A model generated the notes under the pieces. It was given only the letters and a program-made list of their open reading frames with translations, searched no databases and was not told where the DNA came from. A stretch of DNA of 64,000 bases. It comes from Amycolatopsis nigrescens CSC17Ta-90. GTDB lineage: Bacteria > Actinomycetota > Actinomycetes > Mycobacteriales > Pseudonocardiaceae. Below are positions 61,268-64,000 of the stretch, piece after piece (position 1 is the stretch's first letter; every line of letters begins with the position of its first letter). The stretch is from positions 5,456,157 to 5,520,156 of the forward strand of contig NZ_ARVW01000001.1 in NCBI RefSeq assembly GCF_000384315.1, read 5' to 3'. Made by a program: the position numbers and the translations under genes.

Positions 61268-62557
61268 GTGTCCAGACAGCGTTTGCGCGGCGGCCTGATC
61301 GGCCTCAGTGTGTGCACCCTGATCGTCACCGCCACCCCGGCCCTCGCGGCCACCGACCAGCTCGACCGGGTGCAGCCCGGGGACGCGGCCTTCCTCTCGT
61401 CCGCGCAGCAGTGCAGCGAAACCCCGCGTGAGCTGCCGATCAACGAGTTCACCGACCACCGTGAGCTGGGCGTGGAGCTGGCGCGGATCGAGCGGGTGAG
61501 CAAGGGTCGGGTCGACGTCGAGCAGGCCGGTCGCAGCAACCGCGGCCGGGAGATCTGGTCGGCGCGGGTGGGCACCGGCCGCAAGGTGGTGCTGCTGACC
61601 AGCGAGATCCACGGCAACGAGAAGACCGGCACCGACGCACTGCTGAACATGCTGAACTGGGTCGGCACCGATGAGTCGGCCAAGGCGAAGCGCTGGCGCA
61701 GCGAGCTGACCATCGTCGCGATCCCGAAGATGAACCCGGACGGCGCGGAGCTCGACCGCCGCGGCAACGACATGACCTGGCAGGAGGTCACCGCGCGGAA
61801 CCCGCAGCTGCGCGAGGCCAAGCCGGCCTGGAACTACTACACCGGCTCGATGCAGGGCGACGACTACTCGGCCAAGCCCGGTTTCGACACCAACCGCGAC
61901 TACAACCCGGATCTGTCCTACGTGCCGCGCCCGACGGACTTCCCCGGCGACTCCGCCAAGACCGGCTGGTACATCACCCCGGAGTCCCAGGTGGTGCGGG
62001 ACGTCTACCGCGGGCTCAGCACCGAGTTCGGCAAGGTGGACACCTACGTGGACCTGCATCACCAGGGTGCCTGCTACGTGATGCCGGACGACCAGGACGA
62101 GTTCGTCACGATGTCCATCTCCGGCAAGTTCGTGGACGACCCGGCGCAGACACCGGAATACCGGAAGTACCAGAAGAACTACGACCTGAACTACTCGAAG
62201 AAGCTCAACGTCGCGGTGCACAACGCCCTGCAGGGCGCGGCGAACAACCGTCCGCTGTTCGGCAACATCACGCTGTACCCGCAGGACACCAACCTGCCCG
62301 GCACCGGACTCGGCTCGTTCCAGCTGAACGGCAGCGGCGCGGTGCTCTTCGAGGTGCGAGGCCAGACCCAGACGCTGGGCCAGCAGTACCGCGCGGTGCT
62401 CACCAAGACGGTCAACATCGGGCTGGACGGACTGCTCTCCTCGGTCGCCAGTGGCAGGGTGAACCAGCTCGACCCGGCCGCCTACGACGCCATCCCGCCG
62501 CGCGGCCCCAACATCGGCACCCCCGCCGACGACTCGCGCGTCCTGGTCGACAACTAG
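61268..62557 (+). CDS. Secreted M14-family metallocarboxypeptidase
   Basis: 429 residues from GTG 61268, set by GGAGGAG (61255-61261). A signal peptide ends near residue 28 (ALAAT). Zinc ligands His115 and Glu118 are in SEIHGNEKTG, the third His is in DLHHQG, and catalytic Glu is in LFEVRGQ. It removes C-terminal amino acids from exported peptides or cell-wall stem peptides. An AT-rich promoter region with TATAAC at 61217 precedes it. Its end overlaps the convergent acyl-CoA dehydrogenase by four bases. Confidence 0.9.
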   Translation: MSRQRLRGGLIGLSVCTLIVTATPALAATDQLDRVQPGDAAFLSSAQQCSETPRELPINEFTDHRELGVELARIERVSKGRVDVEQAGRSNRGREIWSARVGTGRKVVLLTSEIHGNEKTGTDALLNMLNWVGTDESAKAKRWRSELTIVAIPKMNPDGAELDRRGNDMTWQEVTARNPQLREAKPAWNYYTGSMQGDDYSAKPGFDTNRDYNPDLSYVPRPTDFPGDSAKTGWYITPESQVVRDVYRGLSTEFGKVDTYVDLHHQGACYVMPDDQDEFVTMSISGKFVDDPAQTPEYRKYQKNYDLNYSKKLNVAVHNALQGAANNRPLFGNITLYPQDTNLPGTGLGSFQLNGSGAVLFEVRGQTQTLGQQYRAVLTKTVNIGLDGLLSSVASGRVNQLDPAAYDAIPPRGPNIGTPADDSRVLVDN

Positions 62558-63777
62558 CTGCTGAGGTTCGGCCTGCTGTCCGGGCCGGTTTCGTCGAAGC
62601 CGACCACGGGTGCGGTGGCGACGCCGAGCGCGCTGGCGCCGATGAGCTTGCGCGCGGCCAGGTTGCCCATCGGCATGAAGGTGCCGGCCTGGGCGTCGCG
62701 CCACATCCGCTCGAACGGCAGCGACCGGGTATAGCAGGCGCCGCCGAGCACGTCGACGAGTCGTTGCAGCACGCGGACCGCGTTGTTGCTGGCCACGTAC
62801 TTGACCAGCGCGCAGCGGGAGATCCCTTCCTGCACCCCGAGTTCGAACAGCCGCCTGCTGCGCACCTCGTCGGCGTGCCGGTACATCAGCGCGCGCGAGC
62901 TCTCCACCAGGATCTCGCACTCGCCGATGGCGTCCTGGACCAGCGGGTCCGCCTCGCGGCCGCGGCGGGTGAGTTGCCGCGCCGCCCAGTCGACCGCGCC
63001 GGCGGCGATTCCGGTGTACACGGCGGAAAAGGCGGGCATCGCCCAGGACCACACCGTTTCGAAGACGCGCGCGTCGAGGTGCCCGACCGGCAGTGAGTGC
63101 ACCACGTCGGCGTCGGCCACGAAGACCTCGCTGAGGTCGAGGTCGTTGCTCTGGGTGGCCCGCATGCCCATGGTGTCCCAGGTCCGCAAGACCTCAACTC
63201 CCGGCTGGTCCAGCGCGATCTGGCAGAGCAGCAGCCGCGGCCCACCGTCGGCGTCCTCGTACCGTGCGGTGGTGGAGCAGTGGGTGGCCACGGAGGTGTT
63301 CGTCGCGAAGCTCTTCCGGCCGGTCAGCCGGAAACCGCCCGGCACCTTGACCGCCTTGCTCAGCGCGTCGGTCATGTCGTTGCGCAGCCCCATTTCGCTG
63401 GTGACCGACGCCCAGACCAGCTTGTCCTGCGCCGCTTTTCGGAGCAGCTGCTCCAGCCGGGGGTTCCGCGTGCGGCGCCAGACCGACGCCCACTGCCCGA
63501 GCGGGGAGATGTGCATGGTCACCGAGAGCGCGGTCGCGCCGTCGCCCATCGCGAGCCGTTCCAGCACCGGCAGGATTTCCGGCAGCCCGGCGCCGAGCCC
63601 GCCCAACTCGGTGGGCACCGACAGCCGCAGGAAACCGGCGGCCCGGAGTTCGTCGTAGTTCTCGTGCGGGAAGGTGTTCTCCCGGTCATGCCCGGCCGCG
63701 CGTTCGGCGAACCGGTCCGCGAGCTCGCCCGCCCGGTGCTCGAGTTCCCGCTGTTCGGTAGTCAGGCACTGCTTCAC
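62554..63777 (-). CDS. Acyl-CoA dehydrogenase/DszC-like flavoprotein
   Basis: 407 residues. The N-terminal helical, middle beta and C-terminal helical domains of the family are recognisable: LSVPTELGGLGAG, WASVTSEMGLRN, GRKSFATN and the late helix with VLGGACYTRSLPFERMWRDA. No strict catalytic Glu position can be set by eye, and its partner is a sulfonate-type ABC ATPase, so a DszC/SfnB-like monooxygenase for organosulfur compounds is as likely as a beta-oxidation enzyme. GTG 63777 overlaps the ABC gene stop by four bases. Confidence 0.78.
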   Translation of the reverse strand: MKQCLTTEQRELEHRAGELADRFAERAAGHDRENTFPHENYDELRAAGFLRLSVPTELGGLGAGLPEILPVLERLAMGDGATALSVTMHISPLGQWASVWRRTRNPRLEQLLRKAAQDKLVWASVTSEMGLRNDMTDALSKAVKVPGGFRLTGRKSFATNTSVATHCSTTARYEDADGGPRLLLCQIALDQPGVEVLRTWDTMGMRATQSNDLDLSEVFVADADVVHSLPVGHLDARVFETVWSWAMPAFSAVYTGIAAGAVDWAARQLTRRGREADPLVQDAIGECEILVESSRALMYRHADEVRSRRLFELGVQEGISRCALVKYVASNNAVRVLQRLVDVLGGACYTRSLPFERMWRDAQAGTFMPMGNLAARKLIGASALGVATAPVVGFDETGPDSRPNLSS

Positions 63778-64000
63778 AGACTCTCCTTGGTCCTGTCCCC
63801 GGCCCGGCTCAGCAGCCGCGCCACCTCGCCCCGCAGGGACACGAACTCGGCCGACTCCCTGGTGGTGATCTGGTCCCGAATGGCAGGCAGCGAGACCGCC
63901 AGGTCGGCGACGATGGTGCCCGGCGAGCTGGACAGCACGAGCACCCGGTCGCCCAGGTACACGCTCTCGTCGATGTCGTGCGTGACCAGGAGAACCGTGC
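63774..64000 (-). CDS. Sulfonate/nitrate-type ABC ATPase, 5' end outside window
   Basis: About 75 C-terminal residues are visible: LLVTHDIDESVYLGDRVLVL with the switch His, then SSSPGTIVADLAVSLP, which is characteristic of SsuB/TauB/NrtD importers. Walker motifs lie beyond the right edge. Coupled by overlap to the flavoprotein, suggesting uptake and oxidation of an organosulfur or related compound. Confidence 0.82.
   Translation of the reverse strand, partial: TVLLVTHDIDESVYLGDRVLVLSSSPGTIVADLAVSLPAIRDQITTRESAEFVSLRGEVARLLSRAGDRTKESL

Overview
This 64-kb window is chromosomal DNA from a high-GC actinobacterium. Codon third positions are almost all G or C, GTG starts and 1- to 4-base stop/start overlaps are common, many regulator genes look leaderless, and TetR, MarR, MerR and HxlR regulators are abundant. 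A SAV2177-like methyltransferase, a 13E12-type HNH protein with an SOS box, snapalysin, a rifampicin-monooxygenase-like protein and several P450s fit the Pseudonocardiales, most likely Amycolatopsis or a close relative. That assignment is inference; no database search was possible. No rRNA, tRNA, CRISPR array, insertion sequence or phage gene was seen.

Layout. 1-1.0 kb: a LytS-type sensor kinase cut by the window edge. 1.1-8.7 kb: a mannose-type sugar locus with a LacI regulator, phosphomannose isomerase, ABC transporter and a divergent secreted GH92 alpha-mannosidase; two near-identical LacI operators flank the divergent promoters. 8.8-16 kb: housekeeping genes (DUF3817, MarR, thiamine-binding protein, thioredoxin-TPR protein, zinc metallopeptidase, glycogen phosphorylase). 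16-18 kb: an Xre regulator and a cysteine dioxygenase-rhodanese operon preceded by a Cys-codon leader peptide and inverted repeat. 18-23 kb: ABC ATPase, enoyl-CoA hydratase, two methyltransferase-type proteins, HAD phosphatase and a VOC protein. 23.3-28.1 kb: a Baeyer-Villiger monooxygenase, diiron oxygenase, SDR and hydrolase operon with a divergent MerR gene. 28-36 kb: snapalysin, a run of regulators and small membrane proteins, and a modular GH43 arabinanase-like enzyme. 36-45 kb: a two-component system, two P450 loci and a LexA paralogue. 45-56 kb: a dense series of small regulator-enzyme pairs with three class A flavin monooxygenases, one closely resembling rifampicin monooxygenase (Rox). 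56-64 kb: GrpB-like protein, NlpC/P60 hydrolase with nucleoside hydrolase, hexapeptide acyltransferase, SOS-box HNH protein, M14 carboxypeptidase, and an acyl-CoA dehydrogenase with a sulfonate-type ABC ATPase.

How it works together. The sugar locus reads as a self-contained circuit: GH92 releases mannose outside, the lipoprotein/permease/ATPase imports it, the isomerase channels the phosphate ester, and LacI controls both transcripts. The 45-56 kb region reads as an inducible xenobiotic or antibiotic inactivation zone, since nearly every oxidoreductase or hydrolase sits beside a regulator with an operator-like palindrome between them. The least expected signals are non-coding: a cysteine attenuator, a translated leader plus hairpin before rox, two families of long intergenic hairpins at gene 3' ends, a 22-bp tandem array, and repeated leaderless promoter architecture at regulator genes.
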